Part shown: piece after piece, positions 16,680-25,149 of the stretch | Numbering within the stretch: the stretch's first letter is position 1 | How the letters are laid out: every line of letters begins with the position of its first letter | Source: PALSA-350 sp049522955 | GTDB lineage: Bacteria > Acidobacteriota > Terriglobia > Terriglobales > Acidobacteriaceae | Length of the DNA: 64,000 nt | Direction: 5' to 3' | Assembly (NCBI GenBank): GCA_049522955.1 | Contig: JBEKNJ010000026.1 | Span: forward strand, 1 to 64,000 | The notes under the pieces: generated by a model | Told to the model about the DNA's origin: nothing | Seen by the model: the letters and a program-made list of their open reading frames with translations, nothing else | The model's database searches: none | Made by a program: the position numbers and the translations under genes

Positions 16680-19340
16680 GTGACCCAATCCTACGAAGAA
16701 ACTGATGCCAGTCACGTCCTGACCATGGAAGAAATCACAAACCTCACCGAAGAGGGCGGCAAGCCGGCCGACACCCTCATGAACGTCGTCGCGCTGATCG
16801 CCACCCGGTTCAGGACCGATGTCTGCTCCGCCTATCTGCTGGAACCCGATCGATCCAACCTGGTATTGGCTGCCACCCTCGGTCTTCACCCGCGATGCAT
16901 TGGCACCTTACGCATGCCGCTCACCGAAGGTCTCGCCGGCCTGGTCGCCGAAAAAGTAATGCCGGTAGCGGTTCAGGATGCCGCCAATCACCCTCGCTTC
17001 AAGTACTTCAAGGAGTCCGGCGAGGAGGTATACCACTCCTTCCTGGGCGTACCTCTCATTGACCGCGACGTTCTGCAGGGAGTTCTCGTCGTGCAAACCA
17101 AAGAGCCAAGGATCTTTAAGGAGAACGAGATTCGCATGCTGTCCGAGGCTGCCGGCCAGGTAGCCCCCGTAGTGAGCGAGGCCCGCACACTCGATCGTTT
17201 CATCGCTCCGGCTCAGGAGCGTCTCTGGTCGGTCGCCCGCAACCTCTGCTGGTGTTGGGACTACGACTGCATCAGCTTGTTTCGCGATCTCAATCCCACC
17301 CGCTGGTGGCAACTCAATCAGAATCCCATCGCGTTGCTCAACGAACTGCCCCTGGGAGAAATCGAGCGCCGGGCCACCGAACTCGGCTTGCATAGCCGCA
17401 TCAACTACGTCTACCGCCGCCAGCAGGAATACCTCCGCGCCGACCGCACCTGGGGCTCCATGAACGCTGGTGTACTCCGGCCTCGCCCGGTGGCCTATTT
17501 CTCAGCGGAGTTCGGCTTGCACGAATCGCTGCCCATTTATTCCGGCGGCCTGGGCGTGCTGGCCGGCGATCACATCAAGAGTGCCTCCGACCTGGGCATT
17601 CCTCTCATCGGCATTGGCTTGTTCTACGGCCAGGGCTACTTCCGGCAATACCTGGACAAGAAGGGATGGCAGCAGGAGGAGTACCTCCTCACCGATGTCA
17701 ATCAACTCCCCATGGAACTCGCCATTGGCAAAAACGGGGAACCCGTCGTGGTCGAAATTCAGACCCGCGGCGTCTCCATCCGCGCCAAGGTATGGCGGGT
17801 CAAGGTAGGCCGCTGCACTCTTTTGCTCCTCGACTCCAACGTAACCGGCAACGCACCCGAGGATCTGGAACTGACCTCGCGCCTCTACGGCGGCGACGGA
17901 CGCACCCGCATACGCCAGGAACTGTTGCTCGGCATCGGCGGCTTTCGCGCGCTCAAGGCCATGGGCATTTCTCCCGGAGTTCTGCACCTCAACGAAGGCC
18001 ACAGCGGGTTCGCGGTGCTGGAAGCGATCCGCGACCGGATGCACGAAGAGGGCCTGGACTTTGACACCGCTGCCCGTCAGATTCCCCGCGAAGTCATCTT
18101 TACCACCCACACGCCAGTGCCTGCAGGCCACGACCGGTTCCACGCCGATCTGATTGAGGAGCACCTCGGCCCCCTGCGCGAGCAGCTGGGTATTTCGCAC
18201 CAGCGGCTCATGGGCTTCGGCCGCGAGCATCCGGAAAATCACCATGAGCCCTTCTGCATGACCGTGCTCGGGCTCCTGCTTTCCCGCCGGGCCAACGCGG
18301 TTTCTTCTCTGCACGGCGAGGTCTCGCGGGCCATGTGGAAGGGCCTGTTTCCCGGCAAGCCAGAAGAGGCAGTGCCCATCGGGCATATCACCAATGGTGT
18401 CCACGTCCCTTCCTGGCTGGCCCCGCAAATGTCGCGCCTTTACGACCGCCATCTCGGCGTCGGTTGGCAAGGCAAGAGCTCCTGGCTGCGCACCTGGGAG
18501 CCGATCGAAAACGTCGACGATGGTGAGCTTTGGGAAACCCATCTCAGCCTCAAATCGCAGCTCATTGATTTCGTGCGCCGCCGTGCCCGGGAACAGGCCG
18601 AGCGCCGGGGTGAATCGGGGGAGACGCTGCACCGGTTGAACAAGGTGCTCTCTCCGGATGCGCTGACCATCGGCTTCGCCCGCCGTTTTGCTACGTATAA
18701 ACGAGCCAATCTGATCCTCGCCGATCTCCAGAAGCTTGCTTCCATGGTCAACGATCCCAAGCGTCCGGTGCAGTTCCTGTTTGCCGGCAAGGCCCATCCT
18801 CACGACGAGCCGGGAAAGATGGTGTTGCAGCAGATTGCCGAGATGATGCGCGACTCCAAATTCGGAGACAAGTTCGTCTTCATCGAAAACTACGACATCA
18901 ATGTCGGCCGCTACCTGGTGCAGGGTGTAGATGTTTGGCTGAACAACCCTCGGCGGCCGCTCGAAGCCTCGGGAACCAGCGGCCAAAAAGTCGTTCTCAA
19001 CGGCGGCTTAAATCTCTCCGTTCTGGATGGCTGGTGGGCCGAAGCCTACGACGGTCTCAACGGCTTCGCCATCGGCAATGGCCGAACTCACTCCAATATG
19101 GATGTGCATGACACCCGCGACGGCGAAGACCTCTACCGCGTCCTGCGTGACGAATTAATCCCTCTCTACTATCAGCGCGACAAGGACGGTCTGCCCCGCG
19201 GCTGGATCACTCGCATGAAGCGCACCATCCGCACGTTGGGCTGGCGTTTCAGTGCCGACCGCATGGTCATGGATTACACCCGAAACTGTTACGTTCCCGC
19301 GGCCGGAGGCACCTCCAGCGAAATGAAACCCCCCTGCTAG
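16680..19340 (+). CDS. GAF domain-alpha-glucan phosphorylase fusion
   Basis: An 886-residue protein. Residues about 15-175 form a GAF domain close to that of PtsP (DVCSAYLLEPDRSNLVLAAT, GLAGLVAEKVMPVAVQDA, YHSFLGVPLIDRD). The rest, from about 185, is a glycogen/alpha-glucan phosphorylase of the short DUF3417-containing type, with PVAYFSAEFGLHESLPIYSG, LHLNEGHSGFAVLEA and the pyridoxal-phosphate site EASGTSGQKVVLNGGLN, in which Lys770 should hold the cofactor. It releases glucose-1-phosphate from alpha-glucans. Ordinary members of this type lack a GAF domain, so activity may be tuned by a small ligand. The start is a GTG; an internal ATG at residue 16 is the alternative. The gene stands alone between repeats. 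Confidence 0.9.
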   Translation: MTQSYEETDASHVLTMEEITNLTEEGGKPADTLMNVVALIATRFRTDVCSAYLLEPDRSNLVLAATLGLHPRCIGTLRMPLTEGLAGLVAEKVMPVAVQDAANHPRFKYFKESGEEVYHSFLGVPLIDRDVLQGVLVVQTKEPRIFKENEIRMLSEAAGQVAPVVSEARTLDRFIAPAQERLWSVARNLCWCWDYDCISLFRDLNPTRWWQLNQNPIALLNELPLGEIERRATELGLHSRINYVYRRQQEYLRADRTWGSMNAGVLRPRPVAYFSAEFGLHESLPIYSGGLGVLAGDHIKSASDLGIPLIGIGLFYGQGYFRQYLDKKGWQQEEYLLTDVNQLPMELAIGKNGEPVVVEIQTRGVSIRAKVWRVKVGRCTLLLLDSNVTGNAPEDLELTSRLYGGDGRTRIRQELLLGIGGFRALKAMGISPGVLHLNEGHSGFAVLEAIRDRMHEEGLDFDTAARQIPREVIFTTHTPVPAGHDRFHADLIEEHLGPLREQLGISHQRLMGFGREHPENHHEPFCMTVLGLLLSRRANAVSSLHGEVSRAMWKGLFPGKPEEAVPIGHITNGVHVPSWLAPQMSRLYDRHLGVGWQGKSSWLRTWEPIENVDDGELWETHLSLKSQLIDFVRRRAREQAERRGESGETLHRLNKVLSPDALTIGFARRFATYKRANLILADLQKLASMVNDPKRPVQFLFAGKAHPHDEPGKMVLQQIAEMMRDSKFGDKFVFIENYDINVGRYLVQGVDVWLNNPRRPLEASGTSGQKVVLNGGLNLSVLDGWWAEAYDGLNGFAIGNGRTHSNMDVHDTRDGEDLYRVLRDELIPLYYQRDKDGLPRGWITRMKRTIRTLGWRFSADRMVMDYTRNCYVPAAGGTSSEMKPPC

Positions 19341-19393
19341 TTGACTCCCGACGGGTGTAGCATCGTCGAAGGGAATCGAAGGGTGTGGCGGGT

Positions 19394-19573
19394 CGACGGG
19401 TGCCCCACGTTCGCCAAAGCGTACTCCGGATTTCCTGTCGAGCTTTCTGGCGTTGCCGCACCTCATGCGGCTTTCCTTAATGAAAGCCGCACACGTGGAT
19501 GTTGGTTGAGCCCCGTGCAGGAAATCCGGATACGTGGGACGAAAACGATGGGCGGAGCCCAACGATCGCTTTC
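19394..19573. repeat. Family B repeat, copy 1
   Basis: About 180 bp, nearly identical to 26986-27166. Nested inverted repeats: GGGTGCCCCACG at the left against CGTGGGAC at the right, and TCCGGATTTCCTG against CAGGAAATCCGGA inside. A central hairpin is GTGCGGCTTT... (GCGGCTTTCCTT-AATG-AAAGCCGC). It lies just after the phosphorylase gene. Confidence 0.88.
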
Positions 19574-19616
19574 TCTAAATTGGACAAGCCAATGAGGCCC
19601 TGCAACAAGCTTTTCT

Positions 19617-19790
19617 GCTTTGTATCAGGGCACGAATTTAGTCGTGCCGTAAAGCCGCAAAAAAGAGTGGGGCTTTAGCCCCTGCGCTTTTCGATTGGCA
19701 CTTCCCGCAAATTCTGCGCAGGCAGGGGCTAAAGCCCTGACCATTTTGACCCGGGGGTGGCACGACTAAAGTCGTGCCCTGATACAAAGC
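19617..19790. repeat. Family D terminal-inverted-repeat element, copy 1
   Basis: The ends are GCTTTGTATCAGGGCACGA and its complement. Inside are CACGA-ATTTAG-TCGTG, GGGGC-TTTA-GCCCC, GGGGC-TAAA-GCCCT and CACGAC-TAAA-GTCGTG. It resembles a miniature inverted-repeat transposable element without a gene. Other copies: 43312-43548 and 50942-51062. Confidence 0.88.
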
Positions 19791-19889
19791 AAAAAAGCCC
19801 AACCCTCAGCCGTGCCTTCGTTTATCCAATAAAATCAATGTGAAACGAGGATCCCCATCCCCCCATCAACCCTAACCCGCCGCGATCTC

Positions 19890-21095
19890 ATGCGCCTCGC
19901 CGTCGCCTTACCCGCAGGCGCCTTCCTCTCCAACCTGAACCTCTTCGCCGAGCCGCTCGCCGGCAAGGTGAAAATCACCGACATCAAGGCCATGGGCCTG
20001 GACCACATCGCAGGCAACTGCCTCATCCGCATCGACACCGACGCCGGTCTCACCGGCTACGGCGAGGCCGGCGCCACCGGGCCGATCGCCCGTGCTCGCA
20101 TCGAGACCATGAAGCCCTTACTGATCGGCAAGGATCCTCTCGCCATCGAGGTTCACTTCCAGCAAATGAGCTCGCTGATGTACAACTACGTGGCTCATAT
20201 CCCAACCGTGAGCGGCATTGATATCGCCCTATGGGACCTGGCCGGAAAAATCACCAATCTTCCCGTGAGCACTCTCCTCGGCGGACCCTTTCGCGATTCC
20301 ATACCCATGTACTCGCACGGCTTCGGGCTCGACATGTTAGACAAGGCTTCCTGCCGGGCCTGGGCCGCCAGAATCAAGCAGCTGCCGGAAGGCTTCACCG
20401 TCTACAAAAACAACATCCATGAAATTCTCCATGTCACCTCGGGAGTCTTCGCCGACTCGCTCACCACCGCCCAACTGCGCGATGTGCGCACAGGCTATGA
20501 CAATGTGCGTGAAGCCGTCGGCGACGATATCGATATCGCCGTCCACTGTCACGGAGAGCTCGACACCCCCAGCGCCATTGGAGTGGCCAAGGCCGTGGAG
20601 TCGATGAATCCCCTCTGGATTGAAGACCCTCTGAACCCAGTCTTCTCCGAAGGCTGGATGGAACTGCGCCGCTCCACCAATCTGCGCCTGCTCACCGGCG
20701 AGAAGTTAGAGCTGGTTCGAGGCTTCCGTCCCTTCCTCGACAACGGAGCGGTCGACGTAATCCACCCCGACTTATGCTTTTCCGGCGGCATCACCGGCAC
20801 GAAGAAAATCGCCGACTACGCAGCCCTATCCCGCACCCCACTCGCCCTGCACAACGTAGGCTCCCTGGTCATGACCTATGCCAACGCACAATTCGCCGTC
20901 TCCATCCAAAACTTCTTCAAGTGTGAAAGTGCGCTCGCCCATCCTGGCCGCTACGTCGAAGCGATGGCGGCCTCCAATCCGCCCCAGGTCAGCAAGGGCG
21001 AACTGACTCTCCCGAAAGGAGTAGGCCTGGCCGTCGACCTCAACCCCGATTTTCTAAAAAAGAACCTCGCGCCGGGAGAAACTTATTGGGGATGA
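19890..21095 (+). CDS. Mandelate racemase/muconate-lactonizing (enolase superfamily) enzyme
   Basis: About 401 residues from the ATG at 19890. The barrel domain has metal-ligand segments DIAVHCHGELDT, WIEDPLNP and LLTGEKLE, as in the enolase superfamily, and the lid domain precedes it (GLTGYGEAGATG). The reaction would be proton abstraction next to a carboxylate on a sugar acid or similar. The frame is open upstream to a TAA at 19830, and the codons just before the ATG read T-R-R-D-L, so the full protein probably began with a twin-arginine signal (TRRDLMRLAVALPAGAF), but no normal start codon exists in that frame. The stop overlaps the next start as ATGA. Confidence 0.82.
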   Translation: MRLAVALPAGAFLSNLNLFAEPLAGKVKITDIKAMGLDHIAGNCLIRIDTDAGLTGYGEAGATGPIARARIETMKPLLIGKDPLAIEVHFQQMSSLMYNYVAHIPTVSGIDIALWDLAGKITNLPVSTLLGGPFRDSIPMYSHGFGLDMLDKASCRAWAARIKQLPEGFTVYKNNIHEILHVTSGVFADSLTTAQLRDVRTGYDNVREAVGDDIDIAVHCHGELDTPSAIGVAKAVESMNPLWIEDPLNPVFSEGWMELRRSTNLRLLTGEKLELVRGFRPFLDNGAVDVIHPDLCFSGGITGTKKIADYAALSRTPLALHNVGSLVMTYANAQFAVSIQNFFKCESALAHPGRYVEAMAASNPPQVSKGELTLPKGVGLAVDLNPDFLKKNLAPGETYWG

Positions 21096-21607
21096 AAACA
21101 TTGAAGACGCTTCTGCTGTTCCTGCTCTTGACCGCGGCCACTGCACACGCTGAAAACGAGGGCCTTTGGGAAGGCTATGACGGCGAGTGGAGCGTCGTTT
21201 CCCGGCAATTGATAGCGCTCGCCGAAGCAACGCCGGCCGGCAAGTACTCCTGGCGTCCAGGCCCTGGAGTGCGCTCCACCGGCGAAGTGTACATGCACAT
21301 CGCCATCGCCAATTTCTATCTGTTAAGCGTCACCGGCGCCAAAGAGCCCAACGTATCCGTAGACATGGAAAAGACCGTGACTGCAAAGGCCGACGTGATC
21401 GATTGGCTCAAGCGTTCGCTCGACGCCGTGGCCACCGCGCGCGCCCATCTCAAGCCGGGTGATCTCGAGCGCAAAGTGAGCATCTATGGCAAACCCGTCA
21501 CCGTAGACGGCATGTACCTGCGCATCATCGTGCACGACAACGAACACATGGGGCAGTTGATTGCCTACGCCCGCATCAACGGGATCGTGCCCCCGTGGTC
21601 GAAGTAG
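21092..21607 (+). CDS. DinB-like superfamily protein, exported
   Basis: About 171 residues. A signal peptide (LKTLLLFLLLTAATAHAEN) precedes a four-helix DinB-like domain whose usual histidine triad is visible as MHIA near residue 70 and VHDNEHMGQ near residue 150. DinB-fold proteins bind a metal and some transfer thiols, but the role of secreted acidobacterial members is unknown. The start ATG at 21092 overlaps the upstream stop by four bases (ATGA), so it is translated together with the enolase-superfamily enzyme. Confidence 0.8.
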   Translation: MKTLKTLLLFLLLTAATAHAENEGLWEGYDGEWSVVSRQLIALAEATPAGKYSWRPGPGVRSTGEVYMHIAIANFYLLSVTGAKEPNVSVDMEKTVTAKADVIDWLKRSLDAVATARAHLKPGDLERKVSIYGKPVTVDGMYLRIIVHDNEHMGQLIAYARINGIVPPWSK

Positions 21608-22867
21608 TTAATCGCCAAACGCAGAAGCCATCTGGTCCTGCTCCGAGCGACGGATATGCAGCGCTTCTGCCTCGTCCCGCCAGGTCTTCACCACGGCGAG
21701 CACCTCCGCAACGACCCTGTCTGCCTCTTTCAGCGTGAGCGAGTACATCCTGCAAGCCGCACGGGCTATCTCGACGTCGCAGCTGGTGTCCGTTTCGTTG
21801 ATAGCCAGCGTGAGATCGTCCCGATCCACCGATGGGTTGATGTCATACGCAGGCGATAGCCGGATCCCCCGATCGTCGATAAAGAAACCGTGATTGCGCA
21901 AATGGTCATCTGTATTGTGGATCAGGATGCTGAACACGATGCGGCGGAAAAGCTGATGAGTATCGTCCAAAGTCTCTGCCCCCTGGCGCTGCAACAACTC
22001 CACCAACTCCAGGTAGCTCGCTCCGGCGTCTCCATCCTGTCGTTGGGTAAGCGTCATAGCGGATACAAACGCCAGCCGGCCCTTACTTGCTGTTCGATCA
22101 AATCTCCTGACCAGGAAAGTGGATCGATCGCGGTCGCCGGTATCCATTAACCTCGCCTCCGGTACGCGAATGCCGGCTTTCGCAGCCAGCCGGTGCGCCA
22201 GCATCTCCCATGCGGCCATGTTCCTTGTATCCGCGCGGCTGGGGAATTTCGCAATGCAAAGATTTCCCCCTTCATCGCGCACCGAAGCCTTCGGCCGAGC
22301 GCCCCCCAACGACGATCCCGGCGCCAGCAACTGGTTCAGCCACCGGGCATATTCCGGGCTGTCTTCCTCGTCGATATGCCGCTCCAGGCCGTCGCTCGCG
22401 GCCTGCAATTCGCGAACCGAAGTGAGCGGCGGCGCGGCCAGGCGGGCGTCCGCATCGATAAACTCTTCTCCCGCGAGCGAGCGGAAGCGCAGTGCGCCCA
22501 GGCGCGTCTCATCATGCACGCCCAGCAAATAGTCCCACTCCGTCAATCGTCGTGGCGCTCGCTTGTCCTGCCTCGCTCGAAGATTTTCTCTGCGCTGCAT
22601 CAACAAGCGGCCCCATCGGTCCGGAGCGGAGTCGAGAAAAATGCCAAAGTTGCTACGCGATTGTGCGGGGTATTGGGCTCCTGCGAGCAGCTGCAGATCG
22701 GGATCGAACGCGAAGGCTGCCTCGCTCCCCAGCCACTGCGGAGCGTACTCAAAGGAAAATACTTCCTGGCGGCCTGCACTCTGGACGTGCAACGTGCCCA
22801 TGAATGCCGGGCCGCCGCGGCCGTCTATATCGACATACACCAGCACCGACTTCTGCCGGCCGCTCAT
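21608..22867 (-). CDS. hipA: HipA-type serine/threonine kinase toxin
   Basis: A 419-residue HipA family kinase. The ATP-loop region SSLGGARPKA, the catalytic segment TDDHLRN (Asp320 and Asn325, in the same spacing as Asp309 and Asn314 of Escherichia coli HipA) and the metal-binding SPAYDINPS are all intact, so it is probably active. Known HipA toxins phosphorylate glutamyl-tRNA synthetase or other translation targets and cause growth arrest; the target here is unknown. Its start overlaps the stop of the antitoxin gene by four bases. It ends immediately after the convergent DinB gene, with no gap. Confidence 0.9.
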   Translation of the reverse strand: MSGRQKSVLVYVDIDGRGGPAFMGTLHVQSAGRQEVFSFEYAPQWLGSEAAFAFDPDLQLLAGAQYPAQSRSNFGIFLDSAPDRWGRLLMQRRENLRARQDKRAPRRLTEWDYLLGVHDETRLGALRFRSLAGEEFIDADARLAAPPLTSVRELQAASDGLERHIDEEDSPEYARWLNQLLAPGSSLGGARPKASVRDEGGNLCIAKFPSRADTRNMAAWEMLAHRLAAKAGIRVPEARLMDTGDRDRSTFLVRRFDRTASKGRLAFVSAMTLTQRQDGDAGASYLELVELLQRQGAETLDDTHQLFRRIVFSILIHNTDDHLRNHGFFIDDRGIRLSPAYDINPSVDRDDLTLAINETDTSCDVEIARAACRMYSLTLKEADRVVAEVLAVVKTWRDEAEALHIRRSEQDQMASAFGD

Positions 22868-23208
22868 TCTTGTTGGCCGTCTGGAACGTGCGGCGGCGTT
22901 CGCCGCGGGGCGCGCGCGCGGGTTCCTATTTCGGCGTCCTGCAGCTTACGTCCTAGTTGATCATCCGCAGCGAGCCGGTTCAGATCTTCTTCGAGCCGCA
23001 GCACCTGCATCACGCGCGCATAGTTGCCCAGCGAAACCCCGGGGTCACCCAGCTCAACGCGGTGCAGCGTAGCCCGGGCGATGCCCGCCCGCCGGGCAAC
23101 CATATCGGCAGAGTAGCGACGGCGTAGCCGCGCTGCTTTCAATCGCTCTCCCCACCCCTGCAGGATGCGCGCCAGCCGAGGCAGAATGTTATCCGCTCGC
23201 TCCTTCAT
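22864..23208 (-). CDS. hipB: HipB-type XRE antitoxin
   Basis: A 114-residue DNA-binding protein with a helix-turn-helix at about residues 22-75 (LKAARLRRRYSADMVARRAGIARATLHRVELG). The C-terminal tail is Arg/Pro-rich and probably disordered, as in HipB proteins whose tail contacts HipA. It is the first gene of a two-gene operon with hipA and should bind the inverted repeat that covers its own start codon, repressing the operon. E. coli HipB is shorter (88 residues). The start ATG at 23208 is followed at once by AAGGAG, so translation may be leaderless or weakly initiated. Confidence 0.88.
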   Translation of the reverse strand: MKERADNILPRLARILQGWGERLKAARLRRRYSADMVARRAGIARATLHRVELGDPGVSLGNYARVMQVLRLEEDLNRLAADDQLGRKLQDAEIGTRARAPRRTPPHVPDGQQE

Positions 23209-23264
23209 AATGTCTCATATAATACACAAAAACCACAAATACCGCACATTTAATGAGACATTAT
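23207..23264. promoter_or_regulatory. hipBA operator: perfect 12-bp inverted repeat with 34-bp spacer
   Basis: ATAATGTCTCAT (23207-23218) is exactly mirrored by ATGAGACATTAT (23253-23264). The promoter-proximal arm covers the hipB start codon. Between the arms is AT-rich DNA that must hold the promoter (on the minus strand a TATTAT or TATATG -10 is possible). The layout fits two HipB dimers that loop or fence the promoter. Confidence 0.8.
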
Positions 23265-23296
23265 GCTACTCGCCGCCTCAGGCCCGAAACGGGTGC

Positions 23297-24487
23297 TTAC
23301 CGCGGACCTCCCCGGTCGTTTCCTCCTTGCCTCTGCGGAGCCGGCCTTTGCTGCGGAGCCGGCCGACTCTGTGGTCGTGGAGCCGGCCGGTTCGGGGTTG
23401 AAGTCGGCCTCTGCGGAGCAGGCCTGGTCTGGGGAGCCGGCCTGACCTGCGGCGCCGGCCGATTGGGCTGCGCAGGTCTGTTGGTGGGCCGTGGCTGCGG
23501 CCGATTGCCCGGCGTGCCCGGTTTCACCGGCTGGATAGACGGCCGTCCTCCATTGATTGGGCGATTGTTATTCGGTGGCCGCGTATTCCCTGGAGGACGC
23601 GTTCCGGGTCGAGTCACGGGACGGCCCGGTTGCACCGGCCTGGGACGATTCACCGGTTTGGGTGGCCGGTAATTAGGCGGCCGGTAGCCCCAGTTGCCGC
23701 CATATCCCGGGCGGTTGCGATACACCACCGGCCGCGGCCGGTACCAGGGGCGCGGTGGACGATATCCGCCTCCCCAACCGCCCCAGGGACCGCGGTTGTA
23801 ATAGATCCGGCGGCCTCCCCAATTCCATCCCCAACCACCCCAGCCCCAGGGCTGGCTGACCAGAAGCGCGGTAATGCCAATGGCGATGCCGAAGGTGACC
23901 AGGCCCGCGCCAGACCCTGCGTACACCACCGTGGGATCATATTGCGGCACGTACACCACCTGGGGATTGGCCGGTTGGATCACGTAGTAAGGCTGGCCCC
24001 CATCCTGCTGCACCTGGACTTGTTGCTGCGGAGTGGTGCGCAAGGCGCCCGACGAGTAGGCCTGCGCGCGCAAACGCTGGATCGATGCAGACACCGATCC
24101 CTGGTCCGCCGTGACCGCTGCTCCGATAGCGGCGTAGTCGTCGATGTTCTCCGCCATCATCTCGATCACGTCGGGAAACGCGACCAGTGCGATGAACGCC
24201 GGATCGAACCCCTGTTGCTGCGCAGCCGCGGTCAATTGCTGGACGCTCTGATTCTGGTTCTGCGCCAGCCAGTTATCCACATCCAGAATCTCCTGCGGAT
24301 TGGTAGAAGCCGTGGTGATCTGGGCCAGCAAGGAGTCAGGGTAAAGCGCGATCGGCGCCAGCAGTTGGTCCAGCTCCTGCGGTGTCGGCGGCGGCGGCAT
24401 CTGTGCCTGGAGATCGGGGGCGAGGCCCTGAAAGAGCAGCAGAATGACCAGTGGAAGGACGGCACATAAACCTGGCTTGCGATGCAT
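23297..24487 (-). CDS. DUF3300 domain protein, exported, Pro/Arg/Asn-rich tail
   Basis: A 396-residue protein. The start at 24487 is preferred because GGGGAG lies seven bases upstream. A signal peptide (about residues 1-28) is followed by the DUF3300 domain (about 35-190) with LDQLLAPIALYPDSLLAQI and AFPDVIEMM. A short hydrophobic segment near 200 (GLVTFGIAIGITALLVS) is followed by a glycine/tryptophan-rich linker and about 170 residues rich in proline, arginine and asparagine. It is likely envelope-attached with a disordered basic tail. Function unknown. It is divergent from the mocA-like gene, 47 bp away, so both promoters must be compact. Confidence 0.8.
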   Translation of the reverse strand: MHRKPGLCAVLPLVILLLFQGLAPDLQAQMPPPPTPQELDQLLAPIALYPDSLLAQITTASTNPQEILDVDNWLAQNQNQSVQQLTAAAQQQGFDPAFIALVAFPDVIEMMAENIDDYAAIGAAVTADQGSVSASIQRLRAQAYSSGALRTTPQQQVQVQQDGGQPYYVIQPANPQVVYVPQYDPTVVYAGSGAGLVTFGIAIGITALLVSQPWGWGGWGWNWGGRRIYYNRGPWGGWGGGYRPPRPWYRPRPVVYRNRPGYGGNWGYRPPNYRPPKPVNRPRPVQPGRPVTRPGTRPPGNTRPPNNNRPINGGRPSIQPVKPGTPGNRPQPRPTNRPAQPNRPAPQVRPAPQTRPAPQRPTSTPNRPAPRPQSRPAPQQRPAPQRQGGNDRGGPR

Positions 24488-24534
24488 GGATAGGCTCCCC
24501 GAACTTCGATCCATCATATTACTGTAGGAACGTC

Positions 24535-25149
24535 ATGACTTACAGCCTAAGCCAAAAGGGAATTAGCGCCATCATCCTGGCCGCCGGCACATCCTCGCGC
24601 ATGGGGCAGGCAAAACAGCTTCTCCCGCTCGGCAGCAGCACGGTGTTAGCGCAAACCATCGAGCACGCCCGCGCCGCCGGAGTGGACGAAGTCGTTCTAG
24701 TTCTCGGGTCTTCTGCAGAACCCATCCGCCATCAGCTTTCCCCATCTTTGCTAGCTGGGGTCAAGGTAGTCGTCAACCAGTCCTACCAGCAGGGAATGGC
24801 GAGTTCGCTGCACGCTGGGCTTTCCGCACTGGATCCGCGGAGCGCAGCCACCCTGATCATTCTCGGGGACCAGCCCTTCACTCTGCCCCAGACCCTGGAT
24901 CAAATCATCCAGGCCTACCGCGACTCGGGGGCGCCGATCGTCATTCCCACCTGTCAAGGCACGCGCGGGAACCCGGTTCTGCTCGACCGCTCGGTTTTTT
25001 CTGAAGCGATGGCGCTGGAAGGCGATGTAGGTTGCCGGGCCATATTCGGGAAACACTTAGAGGAAATAGTGAATGTGGAAGTTGAAGATCGGGGGATTCT
25101 GCTCGATCTCGACGATCGTGAAGACTACGAGCGCCTGGCTAAGAAATAA
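24535..25149 (+). CDS. MobA-like/MocA-type nucleotidyltransferase
   Basis: About 204 residues. It begins with the NTP-transferase signature AIILAAGTSSRMGQAKQLLPLG and has LIILGDQPF (metal site) and GTRGNPVLL, characteristic of the molybdenum cofactor cytidylyltransferase MocA group. It would attach CMP to molybdopterin for xanthine dehydrogenase-type enzymes. Its 3' end overlaps the convergent xdhC-type gene by 11 bp, and the two functions are known to serve the same enzymes. No molybdo-hydroxylase structural gene is in the window. AGGAACGTC precedes the ATG at 24535. Confidence 0.82.
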   Translation: MTYSLSQKGISAIILAAGTSSRMGQAKQLLPLGSSTVLAQTIEHARAAGVDEVVLVLGSSAEPIRHQLSPSLLAGVKVVVNQSYQQGMASSLHAGLSALDPRSAATLIILGDQPFTLPQTLDQIIQAYRDSGAPIVIPTCQGTRGNPVLLDRSVFSEAMALEGDVGCRAIFGKHLEEIVNVEVEDRGILLDLDDREDYERLAKK

